A stretch of 64,000 nt of DNA from positions 5,785,501 to 5,849,500 of the forward strand of contig CM057146.1 of NCBI GenBank assembly GCA_029964075.1, given 5' to 3'. Under the pieces are notes generated by a model that saw only the letters and a list, made by a program, of their open reading frames with translations, searched no databases and was not told the origin of the DNA. This DNA comes from Patiria pectinifera. Its lineage: Eukaryota > Echinodermata > Asteroidea > Valvatida > Asterinidae. This document shows positions 1-14,800 of this stretch, piece by piece (position 1 is the stretch's first letter; each line of letters begins with the position of its first letter). The position numbers and the translations under genes were made by a program.

Positions 1-322
1 TGCTCTTGGGATTTTATAATCTTTGGATTTTTTTGCTCATAAAGTCCTTGGATATTTTTTTCTCTTGGGATTTGGGGATCGGGAGTTTTTAATAATATCA
101 GTTCTTTTCTATCTTGGGAATTTGATAATTTTTGATTTTTTTCCAATCTTGGAAATTTTCAATGTTGGTATTTTTAGTCTTTGAATTTTTTAAGTCTTGG
201 AAGCGTTTAATTTGGGAATTTTCATTTTGTTGTTGTTGGCAAAATTGATCAACCATCACATGATTGAAATCTGTAGAACTTCCAGTGTGACATCTCTGAC
301 CTTCTATCTATACAAGACACAC

Positions 323-3300
323 CTTGGCATGTTGGAGTGAGGCCTGTTGGGAGGCCAGCTGCTCTGCCGCTAGCTTACGCTCCTCCTCGGCAGCTCTCTG
401 AAGGCTGCTCAACTTACTCTGCTCCTGACGCAGACGAAATCTTTCCTGGAAGAATATAACATTTCATTTCAGTAAAGATGCATCCTGAAATTTGTTCCTG
501 TTTCTTCTTGAATATTCCATTTGAAGCAGATGTTATTCCAGGTGGCAGCGAACAGCATTCTTAGCTATGACAGGCTGGTCTTGGTCGTCCAATGACAGAT
601 TCAATTGAAATTTTGTATGCAAGTATCTGTATATGTAGGCTACTGCACAAGCGCCTATGGTGGGGCTGTCACGTGCAGGTAACGCTGTCATGGTGCTGGC
701 TGGTAATTAAATGTTGAAGTGCGCATGAGTGGAAAGTTGAATAATACTTTTCTCTGTTTTGAACGCTGTACGGACATCCATGTTCACAAAATCAACAACG
801 ATTTAGGGTAAGTCCAGCATGATTACGAAAGGAAGTGAAATATCCCCAACAGAGCCAATTAACTTGGATATCTAATTAATGATTCAGAGAAATGATCCAA
901 AACTCCTCGTCTGTAATCTCCTTTGCTATTACTAAATGATGGATGTATAAGATTTGAAAAATACATTTTCAGGCTTATTCACTGAAAAACTCTGTCACAG
1001 ATTACATAAAACTGAAATCGCCCCAGAGTTGGTCAAAACAAAGTCTGCATTTGAAAATGTGATATTTCCTCAGAATGAGAATGTTCTAATAAAAAGACGT
1101 CAAAATGTGCAACGGACATCAGGTGAAAAATTACAAAGGATCTGCAAAAAAAAGTAGTGTTAATACCAGAAAAAGTACAGTAGGAGCAGACACACCCCTT
1201 CCCGGTATCTTACGGGATTAAGTATGTAAAGCATTTACCTCATCTAGCTGAGTGTTTTGCTGTCGGATGTGGGCCTCCAATCGGCTGACCAGCGCCTCTA
1301 GCCTGGCTCTCTCGTCATTCATCTCCTCTTGTTGATCAGCTAGACGCTTCTCCAAGGCTAGAAAATACAATAAATAGGTTAAGAAATTTGGGGGACTAAT
1401 CGTCCTTACTCACAGCAGAAGCTGAATTGTGAAGGATGCGGCTACAACGTGGTCGAGCCGAAGGCACGTAAAGATGCCTTAGGCCAAAAAAAAAAGTCTC
1501 CGGTTTCTGGTATGCGCGCGCGTCGCCGTAGCCATGCGCGTCGGCAAAATGAAAAAGTTTTTTTTCAATGAAAGATGATGTCTCAAAACCGCCAAACTCA
1601 CTGGTTTGACTGGAATCCTGCTGCTGCACAATTTTAACGTGTTTTTAGATGGGGTTATGATTGAGAATAAGCTTTATGTGGCCTCTCTGGACTCCCATAT
1701 ATTTTCACTAAGTTTAGTCGGGCACCATTTGCAGTCATCAGCCGACATTTGAAGCAAAAAAAGTCAGGTAAAAAAAAAAAAAAGCCGCGTCGCCGCACCA
1801 CTTTTTGGACAAGCTCCATACCAGAAACCGGAGACTTTTTTTTTTTGGCCTTAGGCAGTCGCCATACGACCCATGTCTGACCACGGAACACAGCCAGATC
1901 GAAAGTGTTAAGTTCTCAGAGGGAGGAAAGCTGGAGAACCCGGAGAAAAAACCCATGGCACAGGAGAGAACCAAGGAACAACTCAACTCAAATACGACTC
2001 GAGCCAAGAATCGAACCCGGGCCACAGCGGTGATAGGCGAGTGCTTTACGCACTGCAACACTCATGCCACCGTAAATAATCAGGATTTCAGGGACATGAA
2101 ACTTTGACGCTAACATTTTGTGAAGTCCTAACTAATTTCCATTAAACACTGACACCTACATCCACAAGGAATGGAAACCTGCATTACAAGAACATACTTT
2201 AAGAAGCAAACGACAGCTTGATAATCTTCGAATGAGATTCAAACTATACAAACACAAATCCGACTTGCCATTAACAAAATGAACAGGCTTTGTACCAAAA
2301 TGACACACCTGATGTTCTGTACATGAGGGGGTGTATTGGTTAAACATATGAACGGTTTGCAAGATGCCTACCTTGCAGTTGTTGGTCTTTCTCTCTGAGT
2401 TCCACGGACCGTTGTTCCAGCTGGCTGTGATGCTGGCCATGTACCTGACTCTGTAGGCTACCCAGCTCCTTACTGGCTGACTGAACCTGGTCAACAACAG
2501 CTTGTAGTGACCTGCAAAATAGCACCATCAATTAAAAATGATTTTGGGGAAGTGAACATGTTAATGCTGTTAAAAGAAAAACAGGGAGGCTCCGAAATCA
2601 AAAATTTGAAATTTTTTGATGCTTCTTATCATCAGCCATTTTTATGCTTCATGAGAAAGCTCACAATTTAGATAAGGCTATGAAATCAGCAATTCAATTT
2701 GAATATTTCGAGGGGGGGGGCGGAGAGGTGCTATACCACACCTTAAAGCACAGCACACTATCTCTAATGCCATAAGGACTCATTAAATTAAATATCTGGG
2801 ATGAGTTGCAGAAACGTTTGAAACGCCATCGTATCAGTTATTTGTTCTAGAATCCTGAACAGCTTCCCCAGACTGTCTCTGTGATGAAATTATAAGCACC
2901 ATTTACAAACTGATAATTTAATTTCGAGAATTTTCCGCACAATTTTTCAGAATTCTGCAACAAATCCCAGATACAATGGGCCTTCTACCTTTATTAATTT
3001 TTGCCTTTTGAAATGGTAGCCCTGTTTGCTGCCTTATTGCTTCTGGTTGTCAGATACAAGTGAGGAGTACTTACTTGCTGTGTGTCTGTGTGTTGTGTAG
3101 CGCCTCCACCTCTCGCTGCATGGCTAGCTTGACCTGCTGCAGCTGCTGCTCATGCTGCTGCTGAACGGCATCCATGGCAAGCCTAAGCAGACAAAATGAA
3201 ATAATTTTCTTCTTGTAACTATTTGAAATTGATTTGAAGGAATTAAATAAAACTAAAATCATTATTGTGGAAAATCAAATTAAACAGCACAAGTTATAAT

Positions 3301-6300
3301 TATTAATACAATATTAACAGACAACATTTTGCACAGTAAAAGACGTTATCTTTTCAGTTAATTAATTCTTACTTTTTTCAAACAAAATGTGATATACTCT
3401 GACTAAAAAAAAAGGTGTAAAAACTCCTGGACTTCAACATTTCAGCCTTCCCATTAAAAAATACAGGATCCCGACTCTAATCATGGTGTACAACCTTGTT
3501 GGTGACAAAATTTTCCAGTTCACTTAAATAGGAAGAAGCATGGCCAATTCATAAAAAAAAAGTAGAGAAATGTTGCACCAGAAAGATTTTTTTTTGCAAA
3601 ATGATAATGAGGTCTGGGTTTAACAGTCCTTGGAGTAGGAAACTTAACATTTTCAATTGTCAAGAAAATTTGGGTTTTTTTTGCAACGCAGTCTTTTACA
3701 TTGATGAAACAAGATATTTAATGACACATCCATGTCACTTATACCTGTGGGTCTGCTGAAGCTGCTGCAGTTGGCTGCTGTGCTCGGCATTCATCTGCTG
3801 CACTCGCTGCTGCTGTTGCTGCTGCTGTGCTGCCTGGTCTTCCTGCAGCTGCTTGAGTCGCTGTTCGTACTGCTGCAGCGCTGCCGTGTGTTCCTGACGA
3901 AGTCTGGTCTCACGACGGCCAGATGACTCCTCTAGGAGCTGAATGTAGTCTCTGCAGGGAACAAAGTATCGGTCAAATTCAGAGAGAAAAATTTGAAATT
4001 GCAGGAATAGCACCAAACTCACATCAAAAATAACAAACTTGCAGACCATTTCACTTGACTCTTGCTGTGTGACACACAAGAAGTGTTACTGTCGGCATGC
4101 TTTGATGACTTTCATGTAGTTTTTCAGTAAAGAATGAACACTTATCCTATATACATGTATTGTGGTAATTCAATATTTTGTAGGAATCCATTTTTGTAAA
4201 AGCTTGCAATCAAAATATATACAATGACAGATTATCCTACACCGTGATTTTTTTAAATCTCAGTTTCAGTGCTAAGGCAGAAAAAACAATTTGAAGCAAA
4301 TTTATAGTCACCTAAATACAAGCTGCGAACCTATTACAAACAAAATGAATCCCATATTAACATGATTGTATGAGATGACTGCACGGTTCTGCTAAGCAGA
4401 TGTTTTTTATCCTTCGCAAATTTTTGTTCTTCCAGCACGATAAAATAGGTCCCTAGTTCTTGGTGAATCATGAGCCTACAATGGTTTATATTGCATACTT
4501 ATGGGCATTTTCCAGGGCGGTTTTCTGCTGATGATGCGCCTGCTGCACGGCCTGCAACTCGGCTTCAAGACGACGCTTCTCTGCTTCAAGCTGGTGAATC
4601 TGAACATTTGAATAACAAAATAATCTGAGTGTTCATCTAGCATTAATGAATTTTGCTGAAGTTTTTCTTCAAAATTTCACAGTCACTGTGGCTCAAAAAG
4701 CCTATAGATAGAAACCTAGAGAGAGAAGACAATGCAGAAATGTCCAGTTTTAGATTTGTGACGGAAACTTCCAGAACACTCGAGAGAAAACTCATGTGAT
4801 ACATATTAGGTTTACAGCTTCTGTCTGACTACAACCCTTAAAAAAGATAGTTGACAATTTTTAGGATCAAATTTATTTCTTCATCCTAATACTGGTTAAA
4901 TATCAGTCAAGTTCCCTTTGTAGTTTATTTGGTGCTTTCTTATAAAAGCTGTATAGTCTCAGAGTGACCCCCGAGTGTCATTTGCAGGGGCCAATTGCAC
5001 GGCGCTGCTAAGCACAAAAATTTGCTCAGCAAAAAAAAAGTCTGGCTTATAAAAGCAGGTTACCAGCCAAAACTCCATGTGATGTATATTGCTCGTGATT
5101 AGTATTCAGCTAGAATGAAAATCACATGGAGTTTTGGCTGGTAAACTGCTTTTATATGCCAGTTATTTTTGTGCTTAGCAAATTTGTTTGCTTAGCAGCG
5201 CCGTGAAATTGGACCCTGAGGTTTGACACATTGCTAATGTCGCTAACATCATGATTTGGACGTGATCCCTGGTACGCATGGCATTTCCGACATTCACAAT
5301 CTGTGAGATCGTTCACATACGGTTGGATAGCTCATCTGGTAGAGTGCTGGTATGGTAATTCAGAAGTCACGGGTTCAAATCCCTCTACAGTCAAATTCTT
5401 TGGTCAACACGATATCAATTTTACTCTCTGATTGGTTAAGTTATACATGTTTTACAACTGACCTTTCCTTCCAGACCGTAGCTTGTCAGACCGGGCATCA
5501 TGAGTGGGCTCGCTCCTGACGTTGGCAGCAACGTAGACACAGAGGGCGCTGTCTGAGATTTCAGCAATGCCTCCTGCATCTGCAGCTGCTGCTGCATCGC
5601 TTGCTGCTGCTGCTGCTGCAGCTGCTGCTGTAGTGCTTGCTGCTGGCTTGCCCACTCGGCCTGGGAGAAAAATATTATGATTAAATGTTAAAAAAAAATT
5701 AGACGTCATATCCCAACCATGACCATGCAACAGAAACTGCAGCACAAAACCGGTTGGAAGTCGCAAGACTGTGTTTTCTGATATAGCCTATAATACCATG
5801 TACAGTAAAAATTATAAAAAGTTAGATATGGGCGTTAGAAGCAAGAATAATGAATATATTTTATTTTCACTGAAGTTGATTTGTAAATTTCTTAAGGACT
5901 TCATTTGGGAAACTTTAACAACAAATTTCTGGATGTTTTAAAACTTGTTCAAGGCCTGAAAATTAAAAACTGAAAATAACTTAGCTGAGATTTTTGTGAT
6001 TTCAGTGATTTTTTCTTTAAATTATTTCTGTGAATTTTTCTTTAAATTGTTTTTCTGTTGCTAGATCCAGTGACTTTTTTTTTTTTGAACTTTTTTATTT
6101 GTACTTGTACTTGTATGTGTGTTTTTAAGGACCCCGATGGAATTAAGCCGTCTTATAAACAGCTTTTCGGGTTATCCTTGACTTTGTATTTACATGAAAT
6201 GCGTTCGTTTTTTTATACCATTGTATGTTTGTTTGTTTTTGCCAAAATAAATAATAAAAAATAAATAAACTTTAACTCCGTCAGATTTTGTCCGATTCCC

Positions 6301-8806
6301 ACATTCTACACATCAGCTTATTCAATGTCCTTTCCAATGAGCCCAAAATCCTAATTTTCAAAAATTGGTCCAAGTGACTAGTTTTGCACAGGAAGGTCAC
6401 AGATAAATGCCTTTGTGATGGTTCCGCATACCTGCTGCTGTTTCAAGGCTTGATCTAGTTCTTGCTGGCTTCTCTCTAGCTGCACCTGCCAGGCCGTGGT
6501 GGCTGGCAGGGCCTGCTGTTGAGGCTGGGTTGGCATCGGGGTGTAGCCTGGGAGAGAGCTGGGGTGGGTGGCTGACGCGAGAGGGTTGGAAGGCTGAAAT
6601 AAAAGGAACAGAAACTAATTGAAAAGAATTCCTCAGTGACCTGAGGGCACGTGTGGTCTAGCGGTAGAGCACAGGCCTCAAGAACGTGAGATTGTGGGTT
6701 TGAGCCCCGCCGTGTCCATGGGTGTTGAGCCCTTGAAGAAGGCGCTTTACCTCAATTACTCCTCTCAACCCAAGTGTTACATGGGTACCGTCATTATTCA
6801 ATGCTGGGAAGGTAACAGACTCGCTGTGGAGGAGGTGTGGCGATCCCCCCACAGCAGCATATCATGGACTAGTGTCTGGCCCAATCGCTTCATCTTTTCT
6901 GGTTTTTGAATCACTGAAGTTGACACCAACCTGTTGCTGCCTGATGTCTGCAGACTGCATGGCAGCCTGCTGCTCATCGACGTTTGAAACACCGGGCCCT
7001 GTCCCATCACTGCTGCCGAGTTGCTGTCTGTCTGTCCTGTCTTGCTGCTGCTGTTTTTGTCTCATCTGCTGGCGCCACTGCGGCTCTTTCTTGGCTCCTG
7101 CAGGAGGGTACATACAAAACATTCTGATGTTAGTTGTAACTAGTTCACAAATTCACAGAGCAAAAGTAGCAGAAATAATGAATGTGCAGCCAGTTTCACA
7201 AAACCTGTACAGCTTTGCTTCTGTTTCTGTATGCAAGTTTATGACTTATGCAAACACTATAGGTGTTGGATGTACTTGGTACTTGGTTGGTTCTTCTCCT
7301 AAGGACTTCCACAAGGGAGTATAACTAGGAGGCCAGAAACACCGGGGCAAACCCCTTCTCTTAGCGATAAGTGTTACTGGGTTCCTTAACGTGCATTAGG
7401 CCTTATACAACACACGGGATCTCTGGCTTAACGTCCCATCCGAAGGACCAAGCAATAATGGTTAAGTGCCTTGCTTAAGGGCACAAGTGTCCGGGCCCGG
7501 GCACGAACCCACGCCACTGTTGCCTCTGAAACACCGGAGCATGAGTCCGGTGCTCTTAACCACTAGGCCATGACACTACACATGTGCAGTCATTATAAGT
7601 GGCCTACACTTGCGCTTCGCCTAAACACACAATGTGATTGTCCAATCTAGAGTCATCATTAAATTTAAACAGTTTTAAAGTTGAACAAAGAATTTGACTG
7701 ACGCAGGCTAGAACCTGCGACCTTTGGATTGCCGTTCGGGCGCACTACCAACTGAGCTATCCGGCCCTATGTCGGCATTTTGTTTCCCATTTTGTCAGAA
7801 GCCATAAAATTATGGGGAACCTCCAACACAGGGCTGGATAGCCCAGTTGGCAGAGCACTGGAATAATAATCTGAAGGTCACAGATTCAACTCCTGCTTAA
7901 AGGGAAGATACAACATTTGCAAACATCACAAAACGAAATGATCAAATTATCACGAAATACTTTACTGGATTGTTAGGGAATAAAATTCTAAAGCATCCTG
8001 TAAAATTGTGGCTCCTGGTGTACTGACATTTTCAAGAAAAATTGTATTTTTCCAATGCTGGTCAGCCGACCAGCGTTGGAGAAAACTGGCTTTTTTCAAA
8101 AACTGCTCCAAATTTTTCGTAATTAGTTATTCCGCATTTTCTTTGCAATTGATTACACACCTGTGAAGGGGTACAAGCCTGCTAGACTAATTCTCTGACC
8201 TTACATTTCCCCAAAGTCTATAAATTGCTCCGCGTCATTTTAAGTGGGGTCAGGAAACCAGACTACAAGAACATGATAGGTTTTCTTGGTTTTTTCCAGC
8301 ATCTACAAGCCCAAAACGTGAAACAAGTCATTTTAATAATATTTGCTATAACATAGTGAGCCTCTATATCCATTTATCTGTGAAAATTGCAGCAAAAGCA
8401 AATGTTGTACATTCCCTTTAAGTCTTTTTTTTTGTTGAACTGTAAAATTATTATAGTGCACCTAGTCAGTTCCCTTTGTGGCTTGTTTGAAAATTTTACA
8501 AAATCACAGCTTTATCTTATTTAAGGGTAATTAAATGTTGGTTTCCTAGTAACAAACTGTTTGCAGCTTCCACTTGATTTTGTAGAAGACAATTTTTTTT
8601 TCAAAATGAAAGGCAGGGCGAAGTGTTCCAATGATCTTTATGTTGAACAAACATGATATAGAAAAGCTGAGGGAAACTCACCAGTTTGAGCCTGCTTCTG
8701 TGACCCTGTGTCTCTGGGTTGCTCTTTCGGGATCGGTGTCTGGGTATGCTGAGGGGTAGGGGGCCTGTCAACGGAGAACTGCCTACCAGGTGGTGGCTTC
8801 TGCTGC

Positions 8807-8853
<47 letters not shown>

Positions 8854-11800
8854 CTGTTGCTGCTGCAATTCCTGCATTCTCTGCAGTTGTTGCAGTTGCA
8901 GTGCCATCATACTTGTTTGCAGCGGTTCTTGTTCATCCGAGTCATCATCAGTATCAAAATCATCTGAATAAAATGAATCGCATAAAATCTTCAGGCATTT
9001 GTCCCAGTTACTCTTTTTTGTTTGTGTAAGAAAAAAGAGATTGTCTGTGATTAGTGACATGTGACTCATGACCGATGATTGATTGCAGTTTTGGAATTGA
9101 ATTAGCTAGCTTACACCAGTAAGCTTAGTAGAAGTGTGGCAAAATATCAGCAGCCAATTTCATGAAACAGTGACACCGGTAAGCTTAGTAGGAGTGTGGT
9201 AAAGCATCAGCAGCCAATTTCACGAAACAGTGCATAACTTATGCCAGGCGCAGGATTTACTGAACTAATTTGTTGCACAGCTGGGTAATAAACTTACAAT
9301 TGATTTCAGGAAACTTGGCGTGGCTGTGTTTGTGTAACATTTTAAACTACTTCAAACACCTTGGAAGAAGATGATTACAGCTTTTACGACGTCTGTTTGT
9401 GTAAGATTTCTGTCCAATCACAAAACAGTCATTGAATCACCTCCACCCGCCATTTTGGAACTAAAGTTGTCTGACTTTCTTCGGAATCGTGTAGCAACTC
9501 TAAACATTTTGTCACAGGTAAAAATAGCAATTAATTTACTTTGAAAAAAAAAAAGCTGTGAGTTTCTTGTATCACGATTAGTCATTAAGAAATTTAGCCA
9601 ATGTTCAGTTGCTATGCCACAACCTACGCCATCTAAAACGACTTCGCAAGTTACACCATAACTTATTGCGGACTTATGCACTGTGCAACTTATGTGAAAT
9701 GTGTTACAACTGAAATGTTGAAAAATGTGAAATATTACACAATAAAACATGGCGTAAGTGGAGTTATGCCATTGCGCAAAGTTTGGTGGATTCGGCTGCT
9801 GTACCAATAGGCAGGTCACGGGTTGGAGTCTCACCGGAATAAGCTTTGAGGCTTTGCATGGTGGAGTAATAGAATCGGTTGGCAGACAAACCACGTGAAA
9901 TTCTCTAATGAGATACAACATTTCCCACAAACCTTCGGGTTGAGGTGTGCTTGTCATTGGTTGGGTGTCTGGCCTAGCTCGGCTGCCGGAACTGTCCCAC
10001 GGAAATGGTGATCTGAAGCAATAACGGAAAAAATCAGAAAAAAATGTTGATTGCTAGGAAGAAGCATGATAGAAGTGAAAAAAGAGTTCACATTTTCAAT
10101 CCGGAGGTCGCAGGTTCAAACCCTGCTCAAGTCAATTTTTCTTTGTTCAGCTTTAAAAGTATTAAATAATGCACCTAGACTGTTTCCCTCTGTGGTTCTT
10201 TTGAAAAGTTTTACTTCTCATTAGTCCTCTGCTGTCAGATTACTTACATCGTTTCCCTTTTAGCAGGAGGGCTGAATGGGTCATCCAGTGTGGAGTCCAT
10301 GGGTGGAGTCAAAGGCTTGGGTCTGATGAGACAAGACAAGGAGGGTCAGGAAGATGAAAGTAAAAAAAAAGAAGTAATGTCTGCCACCAGCTAATGTGGC
10401 CCATCAGGCCAGAATTTATCTCAGGTTTCCTTGGCATGAAAAGACTGGAAATATTTTCTATTCTACATCTTCATCTAAGGCTGTTCTCATTCAAGCCTGT
10501 TCAGTATCCCTGGATGGGATGCCAGTCCATCGCAGGTTACTCCCCAGCTAATGCCAGTACCCATTTATACTCCTGGGTGGAGAGAGGCAAGTGGGGGTGA
10601 AGTGGCTTGCCCAAGGACACAACATATGGCCAGCAGCTGGATTTGAACCCCTGACCCTCTGATCATGAGTTACGAACCCACACCACTCCCGCACTTCAGG
10701 AGGATGAAGTAATTTCTAATTATTTATAATTTTTTATTGACATCTCATGCATATTTATGAGCCAAATGCACTTCTTTCATTGGTCAATGTTCGAACAAAT
10801 TATTCGAACACAAATCTATGTGGGAGGGATTTCCTGCCGCCTTTTGTCTGGATGAGCAATGACAAAGAATGGTTGTGAAACTTTATTATTTGAAAAGCTT
10901 GTCCCTGGATTTAGACTAAACTTGTAATGTAACCCATGATGACTTGTGCAGACTTCTGATGTCTTTCCACTTTGGATGTGTTTCCCTAAAAAAAAATAGC
11001 TACAGGAGAAAAATCTTCTGCAATAAATACTTACTGAACTAGGGAGTCCAGGTCTATCTCCGTGTCTGCCAGTCCCAGGTAATCAGCGGCAGAGGGCACC
11101 TTAGCTGCCGGTTCTTGTTGCTTGGCTTTCACTGGGGAGGATTTTGTCTCGTCTTTTGTTGAGGATTCTGAAGCTCTGGAAGGAGGTTTGTGTTGCGGTG
11201 TGTCCTTCTGTGGTTCTTTATCTTGAAAAGATGATAAGATTTTACTGTAAACTTAAAATAAGGGGATTTTCCAAACCTTTGCTAATATTTTGAACCCTGA
11301 CTTGGGAGGATTCACCTTCTCGACAACGGTTCAGGTGCATTCCATAAAGACAAATTTCACTTACGTTTAACACACGATCAAAGACAGCAGTTTTACATCC
11401 TACTTTTATAGAACATTTTCACAAATTGGCACCTGAAAATGGTTTGCTGTCTTTCAGTAGATTGTCACCTCATCAGTTGCAACCAAAGTTGTGCTTATTT
11501 TCGCTTCAAAGAGGAGAATCAAGCCAATTATGAAACAGATTCACAACAGCCGTAGCGAACCCACGGTGTTCACTGGGCCGTTGCAGTGCGCGCATTGCAG
11601 TTATCATGGTTGCACTGAGTTGACCTCTGAGTGACGTCACGACTATTCCAGGGAATTTGATTACAAGACCAAAGCTGTTTCAAAGATTCTGAGGCCAGTG
11701 ATGAAACAGGAACTGAGGTGAGACAAAGACTTGGAAAACCTCTAGGCTAGTTTTCTGGAATGGGCTTTAAGTATTTGGGTGCTGTGGTCCAATGGTTACG

Positions 11801-14800
11801 GTGTTCGACTTGTGTGCTGTGGTACATGGGTTTCACCCAGGTGTAGTAAATGGGTACCTGGTAGGAAGAAATTCTCACTTTGTGACAGACATGAGTGCTA
11901 TATAAGAAGTCAATACTATTATTATTATTATTATTTTTCTGGAAGCCACATACCAGTGACTGATGTTGACTTTTTTGCAACATTTGATTTCTCTTTGGCT
12001 TTTGTGCAGGACTAACTCTAGTGCCCTAGTCAAGCATTTTTAGGAATGACTACCACAACCTCCAATGGAGGAAATGCTAGGTTATTCACTCATCTACCTA
12101 CCAGTGATAGGAGCATTCTTCTCAGCGACCTTTGACTTCTCAGCGACCTTTGACTTCTCCTCGGCCTTTGAGCGGTCAGCTCCAGCAGCCAGCTCCAGCC
12201 AATCGTCATCCGGCTTGGTGCTGACCCTCGAGTTCCTACCAGTCCTTCGACCGCTGGTAGTGCCAGGTGTGGCACTCTGAGGTCTCTGCACAGGTTCGTC
12301 CAGGAAGGATGGCACGCCGGCACGGGACCGGGGCCTGTCTAGTGACGAGGTGCCGGCCAAGTCATCTTCATCTGAAAATCTATGCATACAAACAAAACCA
12401 CCTTATTTTTTTTAAACTGGAGCCATCAAATTTTTTTTAATGGATAAAATTCAAACACGAGGCCAAGAACCACTCAAGGTGGGGGAACAAACTAAAAGGA
12501 ATTGAAAACAGCAAAAGATATCTGTTCACATTTCTTCTGGTCACATAATACCGGAGTCTTATACAGCGCACGTATCTACCAACAATTGGGTATTCAAGGC
12601 ACTGGTAATTATGTATATTTTTAAAGACAGTTAAATGAAGTTTATGAAAAATATGAGACCCATTACATAGTGCTTTAAAATGGTTTACAAGGTGCTGCGG
12701 CGCATATAATGATAAGTGTTACTGGGTTCCTTAACGTGCATTACATGGTAAAGTGCCTTGCACCATGTTCCCTGTCAGGATCAGAACCCATATAGCACGG
12801 CACGTGAGTCGAATACTAAAACCATTGGTCCACAACACCCCACATCTGTTCACAGTTCTTACCTGACTGAGCGCCGAGGCGGTGGGGCAGACTCGGGTCG
12901 GGCTGTCACCGATGACGGAGTATAATCTCCAAAACTGAAATCTTCCTCTTTCTCTTCTTTGGCTTTGGCCTTGGGAGCTACAGAGCAGACAAGAAAGAAT
13001 TGACATACAGCAAGATGATTTTATGGATAAAAAGTTAACCAACATGACTTCCACTTTGAGGTTGTTTGCATGTCTTACTGTGAAATTTTAATTTTTAAGA
13101 TTTTTTTCTTCAAGTATACAATTTTTACAGCACAGTCAGTTTCTGTATAACGATTAAACAGAATTTGAAATGTGAAAGAGATTTTTGGTCCAAAACCACA
13201 TAAATGTTGAGTTTACGTTGTTTTGGACAAACCATTTGTTTCATATTCTAAATTCTCTGTAAATATTTACAGTGCTGCATTAAGTATTTTGAGCACTGAA
13301 TCAAAAGTTACCGGATGTGTAAGTGTGCAAAATTCAAAATTCCCAACAAACTCAAAAAAATATGCCAACCTCTGTGAAGAAGTTTCTGCTTCAGTAAGCA
13401 AAGCCTCAGTGTTAGAAAGATAATATCGAGCAAAATCATGCACTCAGCACTCAGCATATACTTTGCATGACATTTGGACCGGTGACCTGTTTTTGCAAAA
13501 CAACTAATATTGAATCTATTCATTCTTATTTCTGAGTTAGACCCTGGGGCCATTTTCATGAGATGCAATGCATTGAGCAGCTAAACACAAGAAAATATGC
13601 TTAGCACAAGAAAATCTATGCTAAGCAAAAATCAGGTTACCCAGTTAAAATGAAATGCTCCCAACACTGCTTGTAACTGGTACCCAGCTGATTTTTGTTA
13701 AGCACGTACATTTGCTGAGCTGTATTTCCTGCTCTGAATATCCAAACAATAAGCCAGCTTGGTATTTCCAAATAGTCTGGTGCACAGCAAGATTCAACAA
13801 TTTTTTTTCGGGATAGCCGCGGCAGCTAAATGCACACAAGGCTTTGGAGGACGTGGTAACCAAATCTGCATTCTGTGGATTTTTTGTGCAATCGAAAAGA
13901 GAGGGAACTTTCGTTCGCACAAACGTTTTGACAAACAAGACGCCTCAAACACTTCGCTGTCCAAAGGTTTTTAGCAAAATGTTATACTTCAAAACACGAT
14001 GATCTTTTCAATTATACTGGTACCCCGCTATGCTTTTGCATGCATATGATGAAATTTTTATCCCGAACGAAAATTGGCAAATCTTAATGTGCAAATGTTC
14101 AGTTGGAATACTAGTTGGAATTAGGCTCGATGTTTACCGCTAACGTGGTCTTTCTTCTGCAGTATCTTGTCCAGCTGTGACTGCCGCTGCCTGCCCGCTG
14201 GTGGCTTGTCCAGCATCTTACTGGTGCCACTTGTCCCAAAGAGTCCGTTGACCTTATTGCGGGCCTGTTCCACTTCACCGCTATCCTCTGGTCTACTGCG
14301 ACGCCTCTCTGAAATGAGTAAAAAATCAGTTAACAGAATTCAAAATTTGGGACAAGTCTGATAATTTAACCCTTTAATATTTTAGTGTATATCTTTAACC
14401 AGTTCACGTCGGATGATGTGTATGCACGCAAAGGTTTTGCGGTATTCTGAAAGGATGACAGATAAAAACGCAACGAGCGAGGCTGGAAATATCTGTCAGC
14501 AACCCACTTGTAGAGAGCTATTAGGCACTTAAATGTTATTTTCTTTTATGTGCCAAAACTCTCTTTTTGTGTGATCATTTCAAGCAGATTCACGGATCAA
14601 AGAATGTTTGAGTGTCCACATGCCTCTCTTTGCTAAGCCAAAGAGCGCCCTCGATTGACAAGGCACAGGGCGGAATGGACCTTAGGCACAAGTTGGCCAT
14701 TTTGTCCTGTTCCCTGAATTGATTGCATAAATTGTGAACTGTTGAATGGGATGGTGCCAGATTTTACTGGCACCATCACATGGGATGGTGCCAGACTATT

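Noticed and set aside
1396-1629. Shared MQQQDSSQTSEFGGF ORF at this site and at 34526
   Set aside because: Both come from the two copies of the Harbinger-like MITE; there is no coding evidence.
1655-2107. ORFs of 78-107 codons around the MITE
   Set aside because: They arise from the nested SINE/MITE. A SINE-derived ORF at 33088-33300 resembles them because of the shared repeat, not because of a gene.
5322-5400. Functional tRNA gene candidates here and at 6655, 7504, 7700, 20995 and 40490
   Set aside because: Boxes A and B are present but acceptor stems or variable arms fail, and each is joined to a SINE body, so they are SINE heads.
8719-9029. Plus-strand Leu-rich and Ala/Val-rich ORFs
   Set aside because: They are the antisense of the FBF1 CAG/CAA tract in exon 8682-8963; poly-Leu and poly-Ala come from CTG and GCT readings.
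9418-9957. 179-codon minus-strand ORF
   Set aside because: Only its first codons overlap FBF1 exon 9933-10012. The rest is intron read-through in the exon's frame with no family resemblance, and the exon has a donor at 9932.
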